Source of the DNA: Oligoflexia bacterium
Lineage (GTDB): Bacteria; Bdellovibrionota; Bdellovibrionia; Bdellovibrionales; UBA1609
Direction of reading: 5' to 3'
NCBI GenBank assembly: GCA_026914095.1
Contig: JAPPIY010000223.1
Location: 1-8,511, forward strand
DNA length: 8,511 bases
The position numbers and the translations under genes were made by a program. Numbering within the stretch: the stretch's first letter is position 1; the number at the start of each line of letters is the position of its first letter. Positions 1 to 6,660 of the stretch are shown piece after piece. The notes beneath the pieces are model-generated. The model was given only the letters and a program-made list of their open reading frames with translations, was not told where the DNA came from and searched no databases.

Positions 1-63
1 CTGTATTGATTTGTGTGCGGAAAATTTGCGGGGAAATTAAACATCATAGACCAAAACTTTGCC

Positions 64-120
64 ATTTTTCTGTCAATCCGCCAACTTTTTTTTAAACTTG
101 TCAAATTGACCTGAAAAAAT
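64..120. repeat. Imperfect inverted repeat containing TGTCAA half-sites
   Basis: TTTTTC then GTCAAT (65-77) faces ATTGAC then GAAAAA (105-118). That gives two 6-bp arms separated by a small internal mismatch (1 base against 2), around a 27-base centre. The right part also contains a compact palindrome GTCAA-A-TTGAC (100-110). TGTCAA occurs twice in the same orientation, at 71 and 99, 28 bases apart. This could be an operator for a dimeric regulator or an RNA hairpin at the end of an upstream gene. AT-rich sequence makes such arms by chance fairly often, so the call is tentative. Confidence 0.3.
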
Positions 121-178
121 ACAAATCACCAAAAATCAGGCATTTAGGACTTTTTTAAGGCAGAATGAATAGACAGAG

Positions 179-188
179 AGGCCGGCCT
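179..188. repeat. Perfect 10-bp GC-rich palindrome AGGCCGGCCT
   Basis: AGGCCGGCCT is self-complementary over ten bases and stands alone in a strongly AT-rich intergenic region. Alternatively, TAAGGC at 156-161 can pair with GCCTTA at 185-190 to make a 6-bp stem with a 23-base loop followed by a T-rich stretch, which could be a weak terminator of an upstream transcript. It may be a protein-binding site, a methylation or restriction target, or part of that hairpin; the sequence alone does not decide. Confidence 0.4.
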
Positions 189-239
189 TATGATTTTGTT
201 TTAAAAGTGTTTATTTTTTGAACTAAAAGATGAAAGATT

Positions 240-266
240 TTCACAAAAAACATTTTTTTCTATTAA
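240..266 (+). promoter_or_regulatory. Weak candidate promoter for the barrel/EF-hand operon
   Basis: TTCACA (240-245) and TATTAA (261-266) resemble sigma-70-type boxes, but the 15-base spacer is shorter than the usual 16-18. A start about seven bases after the -10 box would fall at about 273, exactly where the leader hairpin begins. Other placements in this T-rich stretch are possible, so this is a low-confidence suggestion. Confidence 0.2.
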
Positions 267-273
267 AAATCTG

Positions 274-325
274 GAAAAGTTCGGACTTTTTTGTTAATTA
301 TTTAAGAGTAACTATCCGACTTTTT
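274..325 (+). promoter_or_regulatory. Predicted leader hairpin directly before the first start codon
   Basis: AAAAGT (275-280) plus CGGA (282-285) pairs with TCCG (315-318) plus ACTTTT (319-324). This makes ten base pairs with one bulged T at 281, and a possible G-T pair outside it (274/325). Inside, GTTA (293-296) can pair with TAAC (309-312), leaving an apical loop that holds AAGAG (304-308), the only Shine-Dalgarno-like word near the start at 330. The stem ends five bases before the ATG. It could limit or time translation of the first gene. The arms are A/T-rich and no homologue was compared, so the structure is a prediction. Confidence 0.35.
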
Positions 326-329
326 AAAT

Positions 330-1691
330 ATGAAGATAAAATTTAGCTTATTTTTTGTAATTTTTTTCTGGATCTCCAGCGCCCAAGCCTATCCTTGGAT
401 GTTTTTCAGAGAAAGCTCTTCGTCTATAATACAATTAGACAGCCACGCCTCTTATTTTTTAAATGGGAAAACCGCTGTTTTTTCTGGGTTTCAATTAGCT
501 TATCACAATTCTAAAATTGACTTGGATCTAGGTTATAACTACTCTTTTTTAGAAAAAAATCATTATTTTCAGATCAGTGAATTATCAGTTATTTTCCCTT
601 TTCTTTTTGAAGATTGGAAGATGACTCTAGGAGTTAGAGATGTTCTCTGGAGCGAGGCCGACAGGTATTGGAATTATGGCCTCTGGCAGGCGCGCTATTT
701 ATTAGACCCTTTACGCCCTAAACAGTTGGGGATTCCCGGCCTTTACTTTGATCACAAAACAGATACAACCTCCTTCCTTTTAGCTCTGTCTTATTTTTAT
801 ATTCCTGATGTCATTATTCTTCCAGAGTTGAAGAACAATGAAATTGTTTCAAAAAACCCTTTTTTTATCAATAGCTTTAGCCAATTTCATTGGGAAGTGG
901 AGCAGTTGGATCTCTTTGAAATTGACCGGTTTTTTAAGCCGACCCTTGCTTTTCGCTTAGAGCATTTTATAGAGAATTCTTCTATTAATTTTTCGTATGC
1001 TTATAAACCGGTGAATCAGCTGAGAAAAGCTGTTTTTGTTAAAGGCATCAATTTATCTGAATCCTCTGCCAACTCCCTTACTGTAACGGATTTTAAATAT
1101 TTTGTGTTATCTCATCATTTGATGAGTTTGGAAGCGGAAACAAAATTGTCCCAAAATGTTTCTTTATTTGTCAGCGTGTTTTATGAAAGGCCGGAACAAG
1201 AGCAGCATGAACAGGACTGGATCAGTGATAGTTTTTCTCCGCACTTAACCTATTCTGTCCTTGCTTACTTTCAAGAAAAATGGGAGAAAGATAAAAAAAC
1301 CTTGTTTACATTAGGCTGGACAAAAACAGTAGATAACCAGTCTGACTTAACTGCCAATCCTGTCACATCTGATTTTAGAGAGCTGTTTAATAGAAATTTT
1401 GATTGGAAACATGCCATCGGCGCTTCTATAGAGCATGAAAATAAGCAACTGTTTCAAGGTTTTTTATTTCGTTTTAGAACAAATTATGCTTTAGACAACC
1501 AAAACTATTATTTTGTTTTAGAAAACTATTTTTATTTAACTCCTCATATAAGGCTGTATTTGGCGGGGGATTTGTTTTTCAGATTTTCTAATACAGAGAC
1601 ACCGTTCAATAGCTCTAACATCAATAGCTCCAATAGCCCCGATAAAGGTAAATACAATCGTATCTTGTTGGGAGGGCAGTATGTTTTTTAA
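330..1691 (+). CDS. Predicted outer-membrane beta-barrel protein A (first of two paralogues)
   Basis: Family not recognised by name. The 453-aa product starts with a clear type I signal peptide: basic MKIK, a hydrophobic run, then S-A-Q-A with cleavage after A20. The rest alternates aromatic or hydrophobic with polar residues, as in beta-strands, has no long hydrophobic helix, and ends in ...GGQYVF with a terminal Phe, the usual BAM-recognised signal of an outer-membrane barrel. A marked motif at residues 107-119 reads W-S-x-x-D-x-Y-W-x-x-G-L-W, followed by P127-L-x-P130. The same motif and a later KPVN (226-229 here) occur in the product of 3934-5319, so the two are paralogues. An Asn/Ser pentapeptide repeat lies before the last strand. 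The ATG at 330 is chosen because it gives the signal peptide; no good Shine-Dalgarno lies in the 15 bases before it. The gene is first in the operon and its end overlaps the next gene by 11 bases. A transport, export or adhesin role is possible; the substrate is unknown. Confidence 0.75.
   Translation: MKIKFSLFFVIFFWISSAQAYPWMFFRESSSSIIQLDSHASYFLNGKTAVFSGFQLAYHNSKIDLDLGYNYSFLEKNHYFQISELSVIFPFLFEDWKMTLGVRDVLWSEADRYWNYGLWQARYLLDPLRPKQLGIPGLYFDHKTDTTSFLLALSYFYIPDVIILPELKNNEIVSKNPFFINSFSQFHWEVEQLDLFEIDRFFKPTLAFRLEHFIENSSINFSYAYKPVNQLRKAVFVKGINLSESSANSLTVTDFKYFVLSHHLMSLEAETKLSQNVSLFVSVFYERPEQEQHEQDWISDSFSPHLTYSVLAYFQEKWEKDKKTLFTLGWTKTVDNQSDLTANPVTSDFRELFNRNFDWKHAIGASIEHENKQLFQGFLFRFRTNYALDNQNYYFVLENYFYLTPHIRLYLAGDLFFRFSNTETPFNSSNINSSNSPDKGKYNRILLGGQYVF
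1606..1635 (+). repeat. Two tandem 15-bp units encoding an Asn/Ser repeat
   Basis: TCAATAGCTCTAACA (1606-1620) is followed at once by TCAATAGCTCCAATA (1621-1635), 13 of 15 bases identical. In frame these encode the consecutive pentapeptides NSSNI and NSSNS in barrel A, between the last two predicted strands. By barrel topology, with both ends periplasmic, that loop should face outside. A unit length divisible by three would let copy number change without a frameshift. Confidence 0.6.
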
Positions 1692-3924
1692 AAAAATATT
1701 ATGGTGTTTTGTGTGCTTTTTTCCTTTCACTTCCTTTTCTGGGGAAAGTAATTTCTTTTCGAAAACCAGTTGTTTTAAGGATATGAGCAGATACTATCCT
1801 TATCTAACGAAAGGAGAGTTGGGTTGGAAACAGCAAAAAAGGTTTTTTCATTGTCTTCACGGGACTTTAGATTTAATTGTCAATAAAAAAATTTTTGTTC
1901 ATGATTCCAGCAGGGACTATTTCACAAGAGAAGAGGTTTTTAGATTATTTAACTTATATTTTGAGTATGATGAAGAGACTTCTGTCCTTTTTACCAATCA
2001 ATTATTAGCTGTAAAAAGGCTGTTGATAGGCGGTTCAATCAATCGTTTGAAGGATAAAGAGCTTTCTCTTTTGTATGATCTCATCTATGATTATAAAGAC
2101 GCTTATTTTATTATATATAAACAAATTCCTATTTTAATGCAAGCTTTTGCTGAAACCTCCTATACCATTACACCGGAACAAAGAGCAAAAAGCTTAGCGC
2201 AGATCAAAAAAGCCTTTAAGCTGTTAGCGTCTGCTTACAAACGAGAGAATATAACTTATCCTATTCAAGATATTTATCGTTATGGGTCTTATTTCAAACA
2301 AGCTGGTTTTTTAGAAGACGCGCAGAAGGCAGACCAATCTTTTTCCTTTCTTCATAATTTAATTGAAGGGAATGTATTTCCCGAAAAAGAAATTGAAAGC
2401 GCTCAATGGGAAGATGTTTTTACCGCTTTTTATAAAACCATTGATTTGCTGTTATATTATAAAACTTATTTTGTGGAGGGTTTGTCTGGTCTGGAATCCG
2501 CTTATATAAAATTGGAAAGCGCAAGGCTGTTTTTGTCTTTATTTCCAACTGGCAGAAATATTAAAGGTTTTCCTTTAAATAATTTGGATGGAATGCTGTC
2601 TATTTTAGTTTCTTTTTTTGAAGAGCGGGCGGAAGGGTCTTCTAACCAGAATATCTTTTCAAATTTAAAGAATAAAGAAATTATTCGTCTTTTTACAAGA
2701 ACACTTGCTTGTTTTTCTTTAAGCGCTTGGTCTGGAGCGGGTTGCGCCAGTGAATGGAGGAAAGATTCTTCTGTCGTAACTGTTTCTTTTCCTGATTCTC
2801 AGTTTCAGATTTTTTCCGACAAAATACAGAGGAGCAATCCTGCGGATTCCTCTATGATGTTTCTTGATCCTAAAACAATAGGTTTATTAAATCATTGGAT
2901 ACATAATTATAAAACCAGCTTATTTGATTTGCACCAAGGAGCTTTTGAAAATGTAGCTGTTCATTATCAGCTGGATCATTGGTTAGAGCCTTTTTTTGAG
3001 TGGGAAGAAGGCGGCCAAGTCAAGTTTGGCGCTTTTTATCCTTCAGATAATAAAAATAAAACTTATAACTTGCTGAATTATCAAGCTTTTTTATCCCTTT
3101 TATTTTCTTCTTATTTGCCAGATTCTTATTTTATAAACGATGAAAAAGGAATCTCTTTTAAAGTTTGGAGAAATATGGTTTCCCAGGTTTCTCCGCTTTT
3201 AGTTATGTTAGGCGGCAGTGAGGGATATAAACCAGCTTGGAAACAGTCTTTTCATGATCTTTTTAATGTGGCTGATTCTTTTTTAAATTCTTCTAATAGA
3301 GATCAGCATTTAAGCTCCAGAGAGCTGATTGACTTAACGGTTCATCTGTTATCAGCTATCCAAAACTCTCAACAGGCCTTTAATATTGTTTCTGACTTTT
3401 GTGGAAGTGATTTAGATAGCTTTTGTATAGCGTCTGCTGTTGTTAAAGACCCTGATATCTTGTCTGCTTATCCTAGATTTCAAAAGTACATTTTTGATTT
3501 TAAAGAGCAAGCTTATATAGAGAAAATTCAAGACACTTTGGGAGAAATTGATAAGGAGGCTTTTACGAGCCTTCAGTTAATGCCTTTATTTTTCTTAATA
3601 CAAAGTATGGAAGTGAATTATCATATTATTGATCGAGATCAGTCTTTTAATTTAGAATCAAGTGAATTGTTTTTATTTGCGCAGAATTTTACAGACAGTA
3701 TAACTGAACAAGTGCCTTATGTTTTTAACTCTGAACAAGCTTTGTCTTATTTAATGTATAGTTTTAAAACAGGAAATATGCCGTTTTTTACAGGTTCTGA
3801 GTTTGATCCTGTCCGATACACTCATTGGCATTTGTCTTCCAAAAACTCTCAGTCTTTTACTCTCACTCCCAATGATTTTCATTTTCTTTTATTTGATTTT
3901 TATAATTTATATAAAAGATTCTGA
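1681..3924 (+). CDS. Exported 747-aa protein with EF-hand-type calcium-binding loops
   Basis: No named family recognised. GGAGG at 1671-1675, five bases before the ATG, supports this start, which lies inside the end of the barrel A gene (11-base overlap, likely translational coupling). The N-terminus MFFKK plus a hydrophobic run ending T-S-F-S looks like a type I signal peptide cut after S20; no lipobox Cys follows, so the protein is probably periplasmic or secreted. C31 and C58 could form a disulfide. A canonical 12-residue EF-hand loop lies at 651-662, with D651, D653, S655, N657, E659 and E662 in ligand positions and Leu at position 8. A second loop at 537-548 keeps N539, D541, S545 and E548 but has Ser in position 1. 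A third at 75-85 is one residue short. The rest is mostly helical-looking, with GGS-containing segments at 114-119 and 506-513. It resembles the lipoprotein encoded at 5309-6574 at both ends but is about 325 residues longer. It is probably the partner of barrel A; the activity is unknown. Confidence 0.7.
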   Translation: MFFKKILWCFVCFFPFTSFSGESNFFSKTSCFKDMSRYYPYLTKGELGWKQQKRFFHCLHGTLDLIVNKKIFVHDSSRDYFTREEVFRLFNLYFEYDEETSVLFTNQLLAVKRLLIGGSINRLKDKELSLLYDLIYDYKDAYFIIYKQIPILMQAFAETSYTITPEQRAKSLAQIKKAFKLLASAYKRENITYPIQDIYRYGSYFKQAGFLEDAQKADQSFSFLHNLIEGNVFPEKEIESAQWEDVFTAFYKTIDLLLYYKTYFVEGLSGLESAYIKLESARLFLSLFPTGRNIKGFPLNNLDGMLSILVSFFEERAEGSSNQNIFSNLKNKEIIRLFTRTLACFSLSAWSGAGCASEWRKDSSVVTVSFPDSQFQIFSDKIQRSNPADSSMMFLDPKTIGLLNHWIHNYKTSLFDLHQGAFENVAVHYQLDHWLEPFFEWEEGGQVKFGAFYPSDNKNKTYNLLNYQAFLSLLFSSYLPDSYFINDEKGISFKVWRNMVSQVSPLLVMLGGSEGYKPAWKQSFHDLFNVADSFLNSSNRDQHLSSRELIDLTVHLLSAIQNSQQAFNIVSDFCGSDLDSFCIASAVVKDPDILSAYPRFQKYIFDFKEQAYIEKIQDTLGEIDKEAFTSLQLMPLFFLIQSMEVNYHIIDRDQSFNLESSELFLFAQNFTDSITEQVPYVFNSEQALSYLMYSFKTGNMPFFTGSEFDPVRYTHWHLSSKNSQSFTLTPNDFHFLLFDFYNLYKRF

Positions 3925-3933
3925 GGTTTTAAG

Positions 3934-5319
3934 ATGTTTCAAAAAAACGCTTTGTCTGTTTTTGCGCTGTTTTGCGCCTTTTTCTCTTATGCAAATGAGG
4001 TGAAGTTGGAGTGGCAGTCCTACACATCTTCCCCCAGCGCTAAAGAGCAGTCGTCGGATTATGCTCTGCTTAAAGGAGATTATAAACTGGATTTTACAAA
4101 AGGCCCTTTTTATTTTGATTCTCATTTTTTATGGGAATACGGTTTAGATAGGAGTAAATTTGCCTATTTTAATGTCCCTGAATTGTATCTTTATTATAAG
4201 TATGAGTTGAAAGCGCCTTTATACTTTGTCCGATCTATTCAAGTCAGTTTGGGAAGGAAGGCGCAAAGCTGGAGTCAAGGGGATGAATACTGGGATTTAG
4301 GTTTGTGGAATCCATTGACTCGCTGGAATCCTCTGCATCCTTCAGACAGTGGTTTGATAGGCTATTTTCTCACTTTCACAGCGAATCAATGGGAATCTAA
4401 TTTCTTTGCTGGAGCTATCCATTTGCCCGATCAGGAAGTTCGGACTATAAAAGAAGGAGGCCGCTCCTATTCTCACTCTCGCTGGTTTTCAATATTGCCT
4501 GAAGGGGTTGCGCCATTTCCAGACAAAAAACAAATTATTTTAGACCTTTTTTATTTAAGAGAAAATCCCTTTATTCGTGACATTTTGCTTCAACAGAGTT
4601 TCTTATTCAATTTGAAAACATGGTCTAAAACTCCAGAAGTTTTTTATTGGATGAAGTGGTCTTTTGCCAATAAACCAGTGAATCATTTGTTTTATGTTTC
4701 CAATACGAACAATAGTCTTCGTGTGGAAGAGAAAGAGGGAGGGGAGGTTTTTGTAAAGCCAAAATTTACAGTATTTCCTCCTGTTCGTCAGAGGATTTTA
4801 TCCACAGAGTGGGGTTTGGATTATAGAGATATTTCAATCACTTTTAGTTTAGAGAATACGAAGATGAAACCAGCTTCTATTCTTTCAAAAGATTGGAGCT
4901 TTTTACAAGAACAGGCTGATTTTACTTATTTTTCCGCTTTATTGAAGTATAATTATTTAGAGGACAGTTTTTTCCGTTTAGCTTTTATTCAATCTTGGTT
5001 TGCAAGGAGTGATTTCTCTCAACGAGCTCCTTCTATCGTAGGAAGGGGAAAAATTTTAGAGGGAATGGGGGTTGAGTGGCAGACACAGTTGTTTTCTCAT
5101 ACAAACCAGCCTTTGTTTTTTAATTTAAAATACCAATATTCTTTTTTAGACGAAGGAGCTTGGTTTTCTGCTAAAGCTGTTTATTATATGACTTCTAAAA
5201 TCTATACAGAGCTGACGGCCGATGTGTTGGGGGCTTTTGAGCCGTCTAAAAACAACTCATTTTTGAAAAGATTTAAGCACAATGATTATTTTACATGGAG
5301 TGTGGCTTATGATTTTTAA
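3934..5319 (+). CDS. Predicted outer-membrane beta-barrel protein B (second paralogue)
   Basis: The 461-aa product has a type I signal peptide (MFQKN, hydrophobic run, S-Y-A with cleavage after A20), strand-like alternation throughout, many Trp/Tyr/Phe and a terminal ...WSVAYDF ending in Phe. W113-S-Q-G-D117-E-Y119-W120-D-L-G-L-W125 followed by P133-L-H-P136 matches the motif in barrel A, as do KPVN at 247-250 and the final YYMT...I...L.AD pattern. The two are therefore related but clearly diverged, not a recent copy. GAGG at 3923-3926, seven bases before the ATG, overlaps the stop codon of the previous gene; the gap is nine bases, so the genes are cotranscribed. The 3' end overlaps the next gene by 11 bases. 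It probably forms an outer-membrane pore or scaffold with the downstream lipoprotein. The family is not recognised by name and the substrate is unknown. Confidence 0.75.
   Translation: MFQKNALSVFALFCAFFSYANEVKLEWQSYTSSPSAKEQSSDYALLKGDYKLDFTKGPFYFDSHFLWEYGLDRSKFAYFNVPELYLYYKYELKAPLYFVRSIQVSLGRKAQSWSQGDEYWDLGLWNPLTRWNPLHPSDSGLIGYFLTFTANQWESNFFAGAIHLPDQEVRTIKEGGRSYSHSRWFSILPEGVAPFPDKKQIILDLFYLRENPFIRDILLQQSFLFNLKTWSKTPEVFYWMKWSFANKPVNHLFYVSNTNNSLRVEEKEGGEVFVKPKFTVFPPVRQRILSTEWGLDYRDISITFSLENTKMKPASILSKDWSFLQEQADFTYFSALLKYNYLEDSFFRLAFIQSWFARSDFSQRAPSIVGRGKILEGMGVEWQTQLFSHTNQPLFFNLKYQYSFLDEGAWFSAKAVYYMTSKIYTELTADVLGAFEPSKNNSFLKRFKHNDYFTWSVAYDF
5297..5300 (+). promoter_or_regulatory. Ribosome binding site that sets the lipoprotein start
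   Basis: GGAG lies eight bases before the ATG at 5309, inside the end of the barrel B gene. It selects 5309 over the in-frame ATG at 5282, which would add nine residues in front of an otherwise textbook lipoprotein signal and has no comparable site. Confidence 0.6.
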
Positions 5320-6574
5320 TAAAAGTATCTTTATTTTTCTAAGTTGTTTTTTTATAGGATCTTGTGGTTTGCGGATAGGTGAAGTGGCTCCAGGCGCTCC
5401 AGACTATTATTTGTCCAGTCAACCCACCGCATGCTCTCAATTGGATTATAAAAAAGTGTTTTTGAATTATTTTTTTATAAATGAGCCTTCTAGTCCAAAA
5501 GTCAATCAAGCTTTAGCTTGTATCTCTTCTAAAGTTAAAGAGTTTAAGAGTTTAATCAGCCATGAATTTTTAAGCAAACGACAGACTGTGAATATACTGA
5601 ATCAGGATTTTATTCAAACAAGCAATATTCAGCCAATTGTAGATAATATTCTCAACCCAGAGTATTTTTATGACTATGTTTCTATTATAAACAATTTGAT
5701 TTATTTGGCGAAGCCTGATTCTAACAGAAATTATTTGAGCGCTGATTGGAGCTGTCAAATGACTCCTGATAATAAAAATATTATATCTAAAGAATCGGCT
5801 GATGTTTTGGTAAGTTTTTTAGGAGATTTGTCAAAGCTTTTTTCTTCTGCTGAAGAAGAGGCTTATATTGTATTTAAGAATTTTTTTAAAAAGCGCTCTA
5901 TCAGCAAATGGGATATTCAAAATTCCAACGAACAATTAACTGAGTTTGGCTCTTTTTTATCTGATCGCTTGTCTCAGTCCTTTCCCAGTTACTCCCAATT
6001 TTTGAAAACTCAAATAGCAGAAAGCGATAAAACCTCTTTTAAGGAAACCATGTATGTGGACGAATATGGTTATGGAATGGTGGAGCAAGAAAAGAGCAGT
6101 AAAACACCTCTTAGGACAGCTATGACTCCCTTGTTGGAAACTCTCAATTTGCCTTCTTCCGAAGAGGCTGAAATCCGCTTTCGAAATGTAAAGAATATGA
6201 TGTTAAATATTTATATTATGCAGGCTTTTTTTAAAGTTTATGATGTGAATCAAGACTTTAGATTGAGCCCTCAAGAGCTAAAATCTTTATCTTGTCTTAT
6301 GACTCCATTGGTGTTTATTCTTATATCTCCTGAGTTAAAGGAGGAATGGAAAATCATCCAAAACGCTTATGATCCGACAGCTGTCAGCAACTATATAATA
6401 AATTATCAAAAGTTTCCTTCTAAGAATATATTAGATGGTAATTTTTGGGGTTTTTTATGGTTTCGCATCAACAAGGCTGATGAATTAGACAGTCAGTCTT
6501 ATACAGAAGTCTCTCAACTGGTTTCTCTATTGTTTTCACTGTTTTTTGATAAGATTCAGTTTGAAGAGTCTTAA
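5309..6574 (+). CDS. Predicted lipoprotein with an EF-hand calcium-binding loop
   Basis: From the ATG at 5309 the product is 421 aa. It starts MIFNK, then a hydrophobic stretch and the lipobox I-G-S-C19, so it should be processed by signal peptidase II and lipid-anchored, probably to the outer membrane. One canonical EF-hand loop lies at 312-323: D312, N314, D316, R318, S320 and E323, with Leu at position 8. C42 and C71 are spaced like C31 and C58 of the 747-aa protein and are followed by a similar segment ending in N-[IL]-[LF]-N order. The C-terminus shares SQS[FY]T and an aromatic, Phe/Leu-rich tail with that protein. These shared features make it a shorter paralogue lacking the middle part. 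Its first 11 bases overlap the end of the barrel B gene, the same arrangement as at the first barrel/EF-hand junction. It is the last gene of the operon. It probably binds calcium and partners barrel B; this is inferred from gene order, not shown. Confidence 0.7.
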   Translation: MIFNKSIFIFLSCFFIGSCGLRIGEVAPGAPDYYLSSQPTACSQLDYKKVFLNYFFINEPSSPKVNQALACISSKVKEFKSLISHEFLSKRQTVNILNQDFIQTSNIQPIVDNILNPEYFYDYVSIINNLIYLAKPDSNRNYLSADWSCQMTPDNKNIISKESADVLVSFLGDLSKLFSSAEEEAYIVFKNFFKKRSISKWDIQNSNEQLTEFGSFLSDRLSQSFPSYSQFLKTQIAESDKTSFKETMYVDEYGYGMVEQEKSSKTPLRTAMTPLLETLNLPSSEEAEIRFRNVKNMMLNIYIMQAFFKVYDVNQDFRLSPQELKSLSCLMTPLVFILISPELKEEWKIIQNAYDPTAVSNYIINYQKFPSKNILDGNFWGFLWFRINKADELDSQSYTEVSQLVSLLFSLFFDKIQFEES

Positions 6575-6587
6575 TTTATCATATAGT

Positions 6588-6604
6588 AAAGCCGCTTAGG
6601 CTTT
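6588..6604 (+). terminator. Weak hairpin at the end of the operon
   Basis: AAAGCC (6588-6593) pairs with GGCTTT (6599-6604) around the 5-base loop GCTTA, 13 bases after the stop codon. No U-run follows beyond the TTT of the stem, so it is at best a weak or Rho-assisted terminator. A second possible hairpin follows at 6606-6640 (AGGT, AAGAG-bulge-TC, then GACTCTT, ACCT), but it overlaps promoter-like boxes. Confidence 0.35.
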
Positions 6605-6623
6605 CAGGTAAAGAGGTCTAGCA

Positions 6624-6660
6624 TTGACTCTTGAAAACCTAAATAACTATACTATATAGT
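6624..6660 (+). promoter_or_regulatory. Two overlapping promoter-like box pairs for the trans-sulfuration gene
   Basis: TTGACT (6624-6629), 18 bases, TATACT (6648-6653) is a good sigma-70-type promoter. A second pair shifted by seven bases, TTGAAA (6631-6636), 18 bases, TATAGT (6655-6660), is also good. The two -10 boxes lie within ACTATA-CTA-TATAGT (6646-6660), an interrupted 6-bp palindrome that could serve as an operator. A transcript from here would have a leader of about 110-120 bases before the GTG at 6778. I do not recognise a known methionine or SAM riboswitch in that leader. Confidence 0.55.

Larger units (their letters stand above)
1..329. other. Non-coding region upstream of the four-gene operon
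   Basis: No convincing gene lies here. Short open frames run in from the left edge (stops at about 38-40 and 91-96), but they show no recognisable protein and cannot be judged without the flanking sequence. The stretch is very AT-rich with many T- and A-runs. It holds an imperfect inverted repeat (64-120), a GC-rich 10-bp palindrome (179-188) and a potential leader hairpin (274-325), each listed separately. It must contain the promoter of the operon that starts at 330. Confidence 0.6.

Noticed and set aside
1..96. Possible end or start of a gene at the left edge
   Set aside because: Short open frames exist on both strands, but none shows a recognisable protein, ribosome binding site or codon pattern.
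5282..5308. Upstream ATG start for the lipoprotein
   Set aside because: It would put nine extra residues before the signal peptide; the ATG at 5309 has GGAG eight bases upstream and repeats the 11-base overlap seen at the other junction.
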